Assembly: GCF_003435375.1 (NCBI RefSeq)
Contig: NZ_QWGL01000001.1
Span: 248,001 to 312,000 of the forward strand
Length of the DNA stretch: 64,000 nucleotides
Direction: 5' to 3'
Source of the DNA: Clostridium sp. AM34-11AC
Lineage (GTDB): Bacteria > Bacillota > Clostridia > Lachnospirales > Lachnospiraceae
Shown here piece by piece: positions 7,736 through 16,271 of the stretch. Numbering within the stretch: position 1 is the stretch's first letter; each line of letters opens with the position of its first letter. Under the pieces are notes generated by a model. That model worked only from the letters and a program-made list of their open reading frames with translations. It was not told where the DNA came from and did no database searches. Both the position numbers and the translations under genes were made by a program.

Positions 7736-9859
7736 TTATGATCCTTTTTTCATTGTACTTATATTTCCAATTGACTGGATCTGCACATTATTTGCGATCT
7801 CATTAAATGAAAGCACCCTGATATTAGGATAAAAGGGTTCTACCAGATGGTAAAAATGGATCCTCATAACCTGTGAAGTCAGGATCACCGGATTCTGTGA
7901 TAAACCACTGAACTTTTTTATCTGCTCTGCCAGCTGCCGGATCACATGCTGGAGCATTTCCGGGTTTAATGCCAGATATAAGCCATTTTCCCCTTTTGAC
8001 AAGGATGCGACCATTTCCCGTTCCAGCTGGGCATCCAGTGTGATGACTTTCATGCATCCATCTGTACAGTACATGCGGGTAATGGTACGTTTAAGAGCTG
8101 TCCTGATCTTTTCTACTGTCTGGTCCAGCTCTCTTGGAGGAAGACCTGTTTCTGAGGCTGTCTGCATCAGATTCTCTACAATGGTCTCCAGGTCACGGAC
8201 CGGAATTCCTTCTTTTAGAAGGTTTGTAAGAACTCTCTGGAAATAACTGTAGCTGATCATCTGTGGTATTGCCTCTTCCACCAGCTCAGGAGCTGTTTTT
8301 TTCAGATTTTCCGTAAGCCTTACCACTTCCTGTCTTGTAAGCAGTTCGTATGAATGCTGCCGGATGACTTCTGAAAGATGCATGAGCAATACAGACAGAG
8401 GATCAATGACCGTATAACCATATAATTCAGCCCGATCTCTGTTTTCAGGCTTGATCCACCTGCTGGGTATACCGTATGCCGGTTCAATGGCCTCAATACC
8501 TTCAATTTCTTCTTCCACCTCCTCTGGTTCCAGAGCAAGGAAATAATCAATCAGGATCTCTCCTCCTGCAATTTCTTCTCCTTTTATCCGAATACTATAC
8601 TGACTTGGTCCCAGGGAAGAACTGTCCCGGAGCCGGATGGATGGGATCACAAATCCCATATCCTGGGCATATTGGCGGCGGAATATAACGATCCTGCTGA
8701 TCAGCCTTCCGCCTACTGACTCATCTGCCAGAGGGATCAGACTATAACCAAACTCGATCTCCACTGGCTCCAGTGTAAGAAGGCTGTATACATTATTTAC
8801 ATCTTTAAAATATTCTTCCTCACTTACTTCCTCTTTTGCAGCAGCTGCCTGAGCCTGTGGGGAATCCTGAAGCTGGGTAGAAGGAGCCATTGCCATTTGT
8901 GACAATGCCTGTGGCTCTTTTTTTATCTTTCCGGAAAGATAAAATCCGCTTCCCATAAGACATGCAGCCACAACCAGAGTCCTTACTGCCGGCATTCCAG
9001 GTATCACAGCCATGACCGCCACTGCTGCACCACTAACGATCATAGCATGAGGCTGGGCCAGAAACTGCTTTGATACATCTTCATTTAAGCTGCCTTCTGA
9101 AACAGCTCTTGTAACGATCATTCCTGTTGCAGTAGAAATAAGAAGAGCCGGTATCTGGGATACCAGACCATCACCTACTGTCGCAATGGAATAGGTACTC
9201 AGCACGGCTGAGATGCTGCTGCCGGACTGTACAATACCGATGATGCTGCCGCCGATCAGATTGATGGCAGTTGTGATAAGTGACATAACTGCATCACCCT
9301 TTACGATCTTAGTCGCACCATCCATTGCGCCATAAAAATCTGCTTCTCTCTGAACCTTGGCACGCCGTTCCTTTGCCTGTGTTTCATTGATCAGGCCAGA
9401 ACTAAGGTCTGCATCAATAGCCATCTGTTTTCCCGGCATGGCATCCAGATTAAATCTGGCTGCCACCTCTGCCACTCGTTCTGCACCTTTTGTGATAACA
9501 ATAAACTGCATCAACACGATGATCAGGAAGATGATCAGACCTACTACTACGTTTCCTCTTAAAACGAAATCACCAAAGGCAGCAATGACACGGCCTGATG
9601 AACCTCCCTGAGAAAGGATATTTCTCGTGGTTGAAACATTGATACCCAGACGGAACAGCGTGGTAATAAGCAAAAGAGAGGGGAATATGGAGAATTCCAA
9701 TGGCTCCCGAATGGTCATGGTTATTACCAGGATCATCATGGAAAGGGACATATTCAATATGATCGCCACATCCACCAGTCCCGCCGGAAGGGGAATGATC
9801 AAAAGCAATATGATCGTGATCACAAACATAACCACTGAGTAACTCAATAACCGTTTCAT
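7736..9859 (-). CDS. flhA: Flagellar export gate protein FlhA
   Basis: A 707-residue inner-membrane export protein. The N-terminal half (to about residue 320) has roughly eight membrane segments. The FHIPEP-family signature is present (RFNLDAMPGKQMAIDADLSS, followed by DFYGAMDGATKIVKGDA). The C-terminal half is the cytoplasmic substrate and chaperone docking domain. FlhA forms the nonameric ring of the flagellar type III export gate. I chose the ATG at 9859, with GGAG 12 nt upstream; a TTG at 9877 overlaps that site. flhB is 21 nt upstream. In many Firmicutes flhF and flhG follow flhA; here fliA follows directly. Confidence 0.96.
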   Translation of the reverse strand: MKRLLSYSVVMFVITIILLLIIPLPAGLVDVAIILNMSLSMMILVITMTIREPLEFSIFPSLLLITTLFRLGINVSTTRNILSQGGSSGRVIAAFGDFVLRGNVVVGLIIFLIIVLMQFIVITKGAERVAEVAARFNLDAMPGKQMAIDADLSSGLINETQAKERRAKVQREADFYGAMDGATKIVKGDAVMSLITTAINLIGGSIIGIVQSGSSISAVLSTYSIATVGDGLVSQIPALLISTATGMIVTRAVSEGSLNEDVSKQFLAQPHAMIVSGAAVAVMAVIPGMPAVRTLVVAACLMGSGFYLSGKIKKEPQALSQMAMAPSTQLQDSPQAQAAAAKEEVSEEEYFKDVNNVYSLLTLEPVEIEFGYSLIPLADESVGGRLISRIVIFRRQYAQDMGFVIPSIRLRDSSSLGPSQYSIRIKGEEIAGGEILIDYFLALEPEEVEEEIEGIEAIEPAYGIPSRWIKPENRDRAELYGYTVIDPLSVLLMHLSEVIRQHSYELLTRQEVVRLTENLKKTAPELVEEAIPQMISYSYFQRVLTNLLKEGIPVRDLETIVENLMQTASETGLPPRELDQTVEKIRTALKRTITRMYCTDGCMKVITLDAQLEREMVASLSKGENGLYLALNPEMLQHVIRQLAEQIKKFSGLSQNPVILTSQVMRIHFYHLVEPFYPNIRVLSFNEIANNVQIQSIGNISTMKKGS

Positions 9860-9880
9860 TCGTCCATTAATCTCCAACTA

Positions 9881-10954
9881 TTATTTTTTATCTTTATTTT
9901 TCCCGTTATCCTGTTTATACAGATATACCAGGATTTCTGCTACTGCCGTATAAAATTCTGAGGGGATCGGCCTGTCCAGTTCACAGGAATTGTACATAGC
10001 CCGTGCAAGTGGTTTATTTTCAATGGTATAAACATTGTTTTCTTCCCCCACCTTTACGATTCTTAACGCCAGTTCATCTAATCCCTTGGCAAGTACTACC
10101 GGAGCATTGTCATGATCAGGATCATATTTTAAAGCAATGGCCACATGGGTAGGATTTCGTATGATCACATCTGCCTGGGGAACCTTCTGCATCATCCTGC
10201 TGGATGCCATCTGACGCTGCAGGCTTTTGATCCTGTTTTTAATCTCAGGATTACCTTCTGTCTGTTTATACTCATCTTTTACTTCCTGCTTTGTCATGCG
10301 AAGCTCTTTTTCATATTCCCAGCGCTGATACAGATAATCGCCAAAGGCAATGACCATAAAGGCAATACATACACGTATCAGCAGATCAAAGATCATTTTC
10401 ATCATATAAGCCGCAGATGCTGCAGGACTCATATCGATCATTGATGCCATGGGCTGCAGATCCTGCTTCAGTATGTTGTAAAGCAATACCAGCAGCAGTG
10501 TTATCTTGATGGAGTTTTTCACCAACTCTACTGCATTTTTCATGGAAAACAGACGTTTTATGCCTGAAAGAGGATTAAGCCTGTTCCATTTTGGCCGGAT
10601 GGATTTAAAGGATACATTAAAACGTGTTTGTACTCCATGCGCCACAATTCCAAGTAAAAGGGCTAAAAGCAACAGAGGAAGCGCACATTTTAAAAACACA
10701 GACAGTGTAACAAAAACAAGGCTGGCTGAAAGCATATCTTCTGAGGACCGGGCTGCTCCATCTATGACCCAGGTCATATAATTTTTCATCTGTCCATATA
10801 TAAAAGGAAGCCATATGCGGATCCCGAAAAATATGCCAGCCAAGATCACTACGGTAGCTACATCCCTGCTTTGGAAGATATTTCCTTCTTTTCTGGCATC
10901 CCGCCGCTTTTTGGCGGTAGGCTGTTCGGTTTTCTCCTGGCCACTCTGTCCCAT
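9881..10954 (-). CDS. flhB: Flagellar export switch protein FlhB
   Basis: A 357-residue export protein: basic N-terminus (KTEQPTAKKRRDARKEGNIF), four membrane segments between about residues 30 and 210, then a cytoplasmic domain with the autocleavage motif NPTH (VIIRNPTHVAIALKYD). FlhB switches export from rod/hook to filament substrates together with FliK. The full length and the intact NPTH site suggest it is functional. It lies between fliR and flhA, the usual order, with AGGAG 11 nt before the start. Confidence 0.96.
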   Translation of the reverse strand: MGQSGQEKTEQPTAKKRRDARKEGNIFQSRDVATVVILAGIFFGIRIWLPFIYGQMKNYMTWVIDGAARSSEDMLSASLVFVTLSVFLKCALPLLLLALLLGIVAHGVQTRFNVSFKSIRPKWNRLNPLSGIKRLFSMKNAVELVKNSIKITLLLVLLYNILKQDLQPMASMIDMSPAASAAYMMKMIFDLLIRVCIAFMVIAFGDYLYQRWEYEKELRMTKQEVKDEYKQTEGNPEIKNRIKSLQRQMASSRMMQKVPQADVIIRNPTHVAIALKYDPDHDNAPVVLAKGLDELALRIVKVGEENNVYTIENKPLARAMYNSCELDRPIPSEFYTAVAEILVYLYKQDNGKNKDKK

Positions 10955-10971
10955 CTTCTATGACACTCCTT

Positions 10972-11730
10972 TCAGACTGGTTTCATATTGCTTAAAAGCT
11001 TCCACATCATCTGATACATATATGTAAAGATGGTATCTATATAATCTGCCATTGGCGAAAACAGCAGCAGCATCATCAAAAGCCCCATTATGATCTTTAC
11101 CTGGAAATTTACCGTAAAAACATTGATCTGGGGAATGATACGCATCAGAATCCCCATTGCCAGTTCTGATACAAGCTCAATTGCTATCATTGGAAATGCA
11201 AACTGCATACCAGTAAGGATCCCCTGGCAGAATCCATCTGTGATCACATGGACCAGCATGGGATTAAATGTCACTTTTCCAAAAGGGATCAGCTGTACCG
11301 ACTGGTAAAACAATGCTAACAGCCGCAAATGACTGTTGCTGGCAAAAAAGATCAGTACCATAAATGCATAATAAATACCGGAACTGACCGTTGACTGGGT
11401 TCCATACTGGGGATCATAAACCTGAGCCATGCTAAGTCCCATTGAATAATCCATAATGGAAGAAGCAAACCGGATCGTAAGGAATGCCAGTTCCATTGCA
11501 AAGGCTAACACTGCCCCAAGAAAAAGCTCTCCCGCAAGCATCAGGATGTATTCTGCCATTGATCCCGGATATGCCATCTGGGTCTGGTCTGCAGACAGAT
11601 ACAGGAGCAGTGACAGGGCAAAAATAAAATATGCCCTTATTTTTACAGGAAAATTACTTTTTCCAAAAAGGGGATTGAATCCGATGGCTCCGCTCATACG
11701 CATCACTGCCATTGAAAATGTGATAAACAT
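10972..11730 (-). CDS. fliR: Flagellar export protein FliR
   Basis: A 252-residue polytopic membrane protein with about six hydrophobic segments and the FliR N-terminus FSMAVMRMSGAIGFNPLFG; the motif IRFASSIMDYSMGLSMAQVYDP is characteristic. FliR forms the export gate with FliP and FliQ in the basal body. Position between fliQ and flhB is canonical. The ribosome site before the ATG is weak (GGGG well upstream, GAAG close by), so translation may be coupled to fliQ, which ends 9 nt earlier. Confidence 0.94.
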   Translation of the reverse strand: MFITFSMAVMRMSGAIGFNPLFGKSNFPVKIRAYFIFALSLLLYLSADQTQMAYPGSMAEYILMLAGELFLGAVLAFAMELAFLTIRFASSIMDYSMGLSMAQVYDPQYGTQSTVSSGIYYAFMVLIFFASNSHLRLLALFYQSVQLIPFGKVTFNPMLVHVITDGFCQGILTGMQFAFPMIAIELVSELAMGILMRIIPQINVFTVNFQVKIIMGLLMMLLLFSPMADYIDTIFTYMYQMMWKLLSNMKPV

Positions 11731-11739
11731 AGATCTTCT

Positions 11740-12003
11740 TTACCCCTTTGCGATCAATTCCACTATGTATTGAAAAAATTCCTGAAGCATGACCAGCATA
11801 GAACTTCCTAAAAAACCTAAAAGCACCATAATAGCCAGCAGCTTGGGGACAAATGTCATTGTCTGTTCATTGATCTGTGTGGCTGCCTGAAAAACAGCAA
11901 TGACCACACCTACGATCATACTGATCAACAGAAATGGCAGCGACAGCTTCATTGCCAGCTGGAATGCTTCATACATGATATCCAGGATCTGCACTTCTGT
12001 CAT
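11740..12003 (-). CDS. fliQ: Flagellar export protein FliQ
   Basis: An 87-residue protein with two membrane helices and the conserved stretch LILL-like replaced here by LPFLLISMIVGVVIAVFQAA, then TQINEQTMTFVPK, the FliQ signature. It packs around FliP and FliR in the export gate. The length is typical. GAGG precedes the ATG. It sits 15 nt after fliP. Confidence 0.95.
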   Translation of the reverse strand: MTEVQILDIMYEAFQLAMKLSLPFLLISMIVGVVIAVFQAATQINEQTMTFVPKLLAIMVLLGFLGSSMLVMLQEFFQYIVELIAKG

Positions 12004-12018
12004 ATTCCCACCTCTTTC

Positions 12019-12675
12019 CTACCGGAAGCTTTGTACCAGACTGGAAAATAAAAGTTCCCAGCCATTTACTGTAATAAATAAAAGTAACTTAAAGGGAAGA
12101 GAGACCATAGTTGGCGGAAGCATTACCATACCCATGGACATAAGGGTGGTAGACACCACTATATCTATAAGCAGAAATGGAAGATAAATCAGAAATCCTG
12201 CAAGAAACCCTTTTTTTAATTCGCTGGTCATAAAAGCTGGTACAACAACAGTAAGAGGATATTCTTTCACATCTTTCTTAACTTCCTGTTTTGACATCTG
12301 TACAAAATGATCCAGCGTATCCTTCTCTGTATTGCGAAGCATGAATTGCTTCAGTGGATCTGCCATGCGGCTTACTGCCTCCTGCTGTGTGATCTCCCCA
12401 TTTTTATAGGGCTCGTAGGCAACCGTATTGATCTGACCTATAACCGGACTCATAATATACAGCGACAAAAAAAGTGCCATGCCTGTTAATACCATATTAG
12501 GCGGCGTCTGCTGGACTCCCATTGCATTTCTCGTAAAAGAAAGTATGATTATAATACGCATAAAGGAACTCATCATAACCACAATGGAAGGAAGCAATGC
12601 TGCAAAGGTAAGCAGCATGATAATATCCAGCGCAGGAACATTTCCTCCATTTAAGCCTGTAATCAGCTCATTCAT
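12019..12675 (-). CDS. fliP: Flagellar export protein FliP
   Basis: A 218-residue export gate protein. Signature segments are TFAALLPSIVVMMSSFMRII and SFTRNAMGVQQTPPNMVLTG; the C-terminal half ends in GMVMLPPTMVSLPFKLLLF. About four membrane helices are visible. I place the start at 12675, where AGGAGG lies 9 nt upstream; a longer frame to 12780 would only translate fliO sequence in another frame. The start overlaps the end of fliO by 8 nt. No cleavable signal peptide is apparent, unlike proteobacterial FliP. Confidence 0.95.
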   Translation of the reverse strand: MNELITGLNGGNVPALDIIMLLTFAALLPSIVVMMSSFMRIIIILSFTRNAMGVQQTPPNMVLTGMALFLSLYIMSPVIGQINTVAYEPYKNGEITQQEAVSRMADPLKQFMLRNTEKDTLDHFVQMSKQEVKKDVKEYPLTVVVPAFMTSELKKGFLAGFLIYLPFLLIDIVVSTTLMSMGMVMLPPTMVSLPFKLLLFITVNGWELLFSSLVQSFR

Positions 12676-12934
12676 TCGTTTTCTCCTCCTTAAACCGTTC
12701 CAGAACCTGGATCCCCGTCTGACTAGTCCCAAGCAGATATTGGTTTTCATCCAGTTTAAGAAGAATAATGTACTGATCATTTCCTACTTTTAGTTGTTCC
12801 AGTATCCGCATCTTTCCCCCTTTATTTCCATAAGGGGCGTTTTTCCCCAGGTACCGGCTTGCCTGCCATGCCAAAAACAAAATGACTACAAAAGCAAGCA
12901 GCATACCTGTTGTAGAAACAATATCTGTTATCAT
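12668..12934 (-). CDS. fliO: Flagellar biosynthesis protein FliO
   Basis: An 88-residue protein with one N-terminal membrane helix (GMLLAFVVILFLAWQASRYLG) and a cytoplasmic domain with IRILEQLKVG-like sequence (MRILEQLKVGNDQYIILLKL), as in FliO/FliZ. FliO helps assemble the FliP ring. Position directly before fliP is the standard one. Its ribosome site GGAGAG lies inside the end of fliY. Short but convincing because of context. Confidence 0.88.
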   Translation of the reverse strand: MITDIVSTTGMLLAFVVILFLAWQASRYLGKNAPYGNKGGKMRILEQLKVGNDQYIILLKLDENQYLLGTSQTGIQVLERFKEEKTNE

Positions 12935-12935
12935 A

Positions 12936-14255
12936 TTAAGGGCTCTCCGGATTGATATCCCTGGTTACAATATCGGTAATACGGATACCAAAATTATCCT
13001 CTACTACTACAATATCTCCCCTGGCAACACACTGTCCATTTACATACAGGTCTGCCTGTTCTCCTGCCATTTTGTCCAGGACTACAAGAGATCCCTGGGT
13101 AAACTCCAGAATATCCTTTACCAATTTCTTAGTGCGTCCTATTTCCACTGATATCTCCAACGGCACCTTCATGAGCATTTCCTGGTTGGCGCTTTCTTCT
13201 CCATTTTCACTTCCAGAAGATTCAAGACCAGGCGCATTGGCCGGCCGGATCAGGGCAGGTTCCCTGGATTCCTTTTTCCCTTCCTGTTCCCGTTTTTCCA
13301 TATCCTGCATCAGCTGCATCATCTGCACCTGTGACTGCTGCATCTGATTCAAAAGCTGTAAAATAGCCGGATTCATATCTGCAGAAATACCAGCTGGAAT
13401 CTGGGAATATACCGGCTGCGATGTAGGTGCTGGCTGCGGTGTAGGTACTGGCTGCGGTGTAGATGCTGGCTGTGGGACCGGTGCTGGCTGCGGGGCCGGT
13501 GCTGGCTGCGGGGCCGGTGCTGGCTGCGGTGTAGGTGCTGGTTCTGGATCAGGCTGCGTTTTTTCTTTCTCTGCTGCCTCTTCTATTACCTTCTCTGCAG
13601 TTTCTTCTGCTGCCTTTGATCCTGACTCCTTATTTTCTGTCTGAACCTCTGCTGCTTCTTCCAGGGATATCTCAAATGGTTCCAAAAGCCTTTTGGCAAG
13701 CTTTTCCGGCATAATATTTAAAAACTCACTTTTCAGCTTTCCTTCGATCTCAAGGGTAAAGGAAATGACCACCATAGGAATTGCTTCCGGAAAATACTTG
13801 TTTTTAAAGCTTTCTGCGTCTGTGATCTCAAAAGAAACTGGTGTGGATATATTAACTGTAAATTTCAAAAATTCTGAAAGTGCCGTTGCTGAAGCACCCA
13901 TCATCTGGTTCATTACCTCACAAATAGCACTTCTGTTGATCTCATCCAGTTCAAATTTATCATCTGGTACCTCTTCGCCCAGAAGGGTTCCTACTATGAT
14001 GCGCACGTCATTTCTGCTGAACATCATAATATTGCTTCCTTCCAGGCCCTCTACATAAGCGATTTCTACTCCTACTGCCGGTTCCAGCTTTTTAAACTCA
14101 AACTGATCCCTTGTAAGGATCTTTACCTTTGGAGTCGTGATGTGAACGGTAGATCCCAAAAGGGTAGACATTGCTGTCGCTGATGCTCCAAGGCTGATAT
14201 TCATCATCTCCCCAAGAGCATCTATTTCCATCTCATTAAAGCTGAGTGCACCCAT
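12936..14255 (-). CDS. fliY: Flagellar motor switch phosphatase FliY (FliN type)
   Basis: A 439-residue protein. Residues 1-200 are a CheC-like phosphatase region with two intact motifs (EIDALGEMMNISLGASATAM and ICEVMNQMMGASATALSEF). Residues about 225-285 are a Pro/Ala/Gln-rich repeat linker. The C-terminal 80 residues are a SpoA domain (VPLEISVEIGRTKKLVKDIL), the FliN part that builds the C-ring. FliY therefore both forms the switch and removes phosphate from CheY-P. It is separated from fliM by cheY and flgC, an altered order. AGGAGG precedes the ATG. Confidence 0.95.
   Translation of the reverse strand: MGALSFNEMEIDALGEMMNISLGASATAMSTLLGSTVHITTPKVKILTRDQFEFKKLEPAVGVEIAYVEGLEGSNIMMFSRNDVRIIVGTLLGEEVPDDKFELDEINRSAICEVMNQMMGASATALSEFLKFTVNISTPVSFEITDAESFKNKYFPEAIPMVVISFTLEIEGKLKSEFLNIMPEKLAKRLLEPFEISLEEAAEVQTENKESGSKAAEETAEKVIEEAAEKEKTQPDPEPAPTPQPAPAPQPAPAPQPAPVPQPASTPQPVPTPQPAPTSQPVYSQIPAGISADMNPAILQLLNQMQQSQVQMMQLMQDMEKREQEGKKESREPALIRPANAPGLESSGSENGEESANQEMLMKVPLEISVEIGRTKKLVKDILEFTQGSLVVLDKMAGEQADLYVNGQCVARGDIVVVEDNFGIRITDIVTRDINPESP
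13413..13550 (-). repeat. 18-bp tandem repeats coding for the FliY PQPAPx linker
   Basis: About seven imperfect 18-bp units (plus strand GGTGCTGGCTGCGG plus four variable bases) inside fliY, coding for PAPxPQ repeats between the phosphatase and SpoA domains. In-frame length change is possible without harm to either domain. Confidence 0.75.
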
Positions 14256-14275
14256 TCTTATTTTCCTCCTGTTTT

Positions 14276-14725
14276 CTACTTACCGATTTCCAGTGCTTTC
14301 TGAGCCATCAGCTTAATTGCGTTTAATGCTGTTACATTTGCTTCATAAGACCGGGTCGCTGACATGCTGTCTACCGTTTCCTTCAGCACATCCACATTTG
14401 GCATAGTCACATAGCCGTCTGCATCCGCATCCGGATGATCCGGATTGTAAACTTTCTTAGCTTCTCTGTCATCTTCCACAATGCCAGAAACTCTTACTCC
14501 TGCATGACGGCTGGTTATTCCTTTTCCCCGTGCTGCATTTTCCATTGCCTGGGCAAAAGACGTATCTGAATAGCTTTCAAGAAGTACATTTTTCCTTCGG
14601 TATGGACCACCTGACTCTGTCCGCGTTGTGTCCATATTTGCTATGTTTTCTGCCGCAATATCCATCCTGACACGCTGTGCGCTCATTCCAGAAGCGCTTA
14701 TATCGAATGAACCTAAAAATGCCAT
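14276..14725 (-). CDS. flgC: Flagellar basal-body rod protein FlgC
   Basis: A 149-residue rod protein with the N-terminal signature FDISASGMSAQRVRMDIAAENIANMDTT in overlapping parts and the C-terminal YVTMPNVDVLKETVDSMSATRSYEAN typical of FlgC. It forms the proximal rod with FlgB and FlgF. The start at 14725 has AAGGAGG 8 nt upstream; an upstream in-frame ATG at 14749 overlaps cheY and has no site. Unusually it is not next to flgB and fliE (12 kb away) but lies between cheY and fliY. Identity is firm because of the VxMPNVD motif. Confidence 0.94.
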   Translation of the reverse strand: MAFLGSFDISASGMSAQRVRMDIAAENIANMDTTRTESGGPYRRKNVLLESYSDTSFAQAMENAARGKGITSRHAGVRVSGIVEDDREAKKVYNPDHPDADADGYVTMPNVDVLKETVDSMSATRSYEANVTALNAIKLMAQKALEIGK

Positions 14726-14745
14726 AACAGTTCCCTCCTTATGGA

Positions 14746-15108
14746 TCATTTTCCTAAAATGTCATTTACAGTTTTTACAATTCTCTGTGCATCAAAAGGC
14801 TTCACCACAAAATCACGGGCACCTGATTTGATCGCATCTACAACCATGCTTTCCTGTCCCATTGCTGTACACATAACAACTTTGGCATTTGGATCACCTT
14901 CACGAATTTTTTTCAAAGCCTGAAGCCCGTCCATATTTGGCATGGTGATATCCATAATTACCATGTCCGGTTTTTCCTCACTGTATTTTTTTACTGCTTC
15001 TGCCCCATCCTGTGCCTCGATAAAATCGTTATATCCACTTGAACTGAGAGCTTTCTTGATCATCATCCTCATAAAAGCAGCATCGTCTACCAGCATTATC
15101 TTAGCCAT
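14746..15108 (-). CDS. cheY: Chemotaxis response regulator CheY
   Basis: A 120-residue single receiver domain: acidic pair LVDDAAFMR, phosphoacceptor in VIMDITMPNMDG, switch threonine in VMCTAMGQ, and lysine in FVVKPF. CheY-P binds FliM and FliY to set rotation direction. It follows fliM as in other Firmicutes flagellar operons. GAGG lies upstream of the ATG. Confidence 0.95.
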   Translation of the reverse strand: MAKIMLVDDAAFMRMMIKKALSSSGYNDFIEAQDGAEAVKKYSEEKPDMVIMDITMPNMDGLQALKKIREGDPNAKVVMCTAMGQESMVVDAIKSGARDFVVKPFDAQRIVKTVNDILGK

Positions 15109-15164
15109 TTCTTATTCCTCTTCTTCCTTCATTCTTATTTATACTCCCGTATTCCGGAGCGTAT

Positions 15165-16256
15165 TTATCCTTGTTCTTTTACAGATCCGTCACTGTTATC
15201 AGGATCTTCTTCCTTCTGCGGCATTATATCCGTTTTCTTTTCTTCTATTTGTGACGCAATGCATTTTTCAATCTTCACAGCCACATTTTTCTTATAACAT
15301 CCCATTTGTCCTGTAAACCAAGGCTGACGTCCTACAAAAAGTCTGACCGGACTGTCTTTTGGCTTTCCAAGATCGATCACATCTCCTACCTGGATCTGAT
15401 AAAGTCCTTTCAGATCCAGCTGTACCGTGCCAAGCTGTCCTGTAATAGGCAGTTTGGAGTAACGGATATTATCCATGATCTTCTCTTTATTATCCTGATA
15501 AGAAAATCCTCTTGCCAGGTGCTTGCGGTTGTCAATACTGTGAAAGATCACCGTAAGAAGATTGCCCGGAAGGCAGATCTTTACTTTTTCCTGTGCCTGT
15601 CCAGATATGTCCACATTTAAAATGATAATGGCTACTGTTTCATCCAGACCTACATCCTGGACCATGGTTGGATTTTCTTCTACATGTTCTACGGAAAAAA
15701 CAATGCTCACATAATTCGAAAATCCATCCTTTAAGGTACCTGTCATATATTCTACAATCCGCTTGTACAAAGCACGTTCCACGTCGGAATACCGGTAATC
15801 ATCCTCTACTGCTACAACATCTTCGCCCCCCAGCATATGGTTGATCAGTGTAATCACCATACCCGGAGTTACAAACAGCATCAGTGGAACACTCATTTTT
15901 TCTTCTCCTGCTATTGATGCGTCTATCATTGTCATGCAGTCGTTTTCGTGAAGGGCATTTACGTATTCGTAATACCTTCTTTCCTGTACATCCAGCACCG
16001 TTATGTCCGTCATCACGCGGAAAATACCGTTGATCTGGGAAGTAAGAATACGTGCATAATTCTCAAATACACTCCTGAGGATCTTCATTTTTTCTTTTGT
16101 GAATTTCCTCGGGCTGAAAAAGTCGTATTTAATATAGTTCTTTTCTTCTGGTGACAGAGGCTGTACAGATTCGGTTTTCTTTTCCTGTGCTGGTGCATCC
16201 GCACTCATGGATTTTAAAAGTGCATCTATCTGGCTTTGTGATAAAACATCTGCCAT
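15165..16256 (-). CDS. fliM: Flagellar motor switch protein FliM
   Basis: A 363-residue FliM. The N-terminal LSQSQIDALLKSM is the CheY-P binding peptide; the middle domain carries the motifs GVVAVEDD-like EDVVAVEDDYRYSDVERAL and the C-terminal SpoA domain is LPITGQLGTVQLDLKGLYQ. FliM forms the middle of the C-ring. It is followed by cheY rather than directly by fliY. fliL, usually found just before fliM, is absent; motB ends 15 nt upstream. Confidence 0.95.
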   Translation of the reverse strand: MADVLSQSQIDALLKSMSADAPAQEKKTESVQPLSPEEKNYIKYDFFSPRKFTKEKMKILRSVFENYARILTSQINGIFRVMTDITVLDVQERRYYEYVNALHENDCMTMIDASIAGEEKMSVPLMLFVTPGMVITLINHMLGGEDVVAVEDDYRYSDVERALYKRIVEYMTGTLKDGFSNYVSIVFSVEHVEENPTMVQDVGLDETVAIIILNVDISGQAQEKVKICLPGNLLTVIFHSIDNRKHLARGFSYQDNKEKIMDNIRYSKLPITGQLGTVQLDLKGLYQIQVGDVIDLGKPKDSPVRLFVGRQPWFTGQMGCYKKNVAVKIEKCIASQIEEKKTDIMPQKEEDPDNSDGSVKEQG

Positions 16257-16271
16257 TCTTCCTGACCTCTC

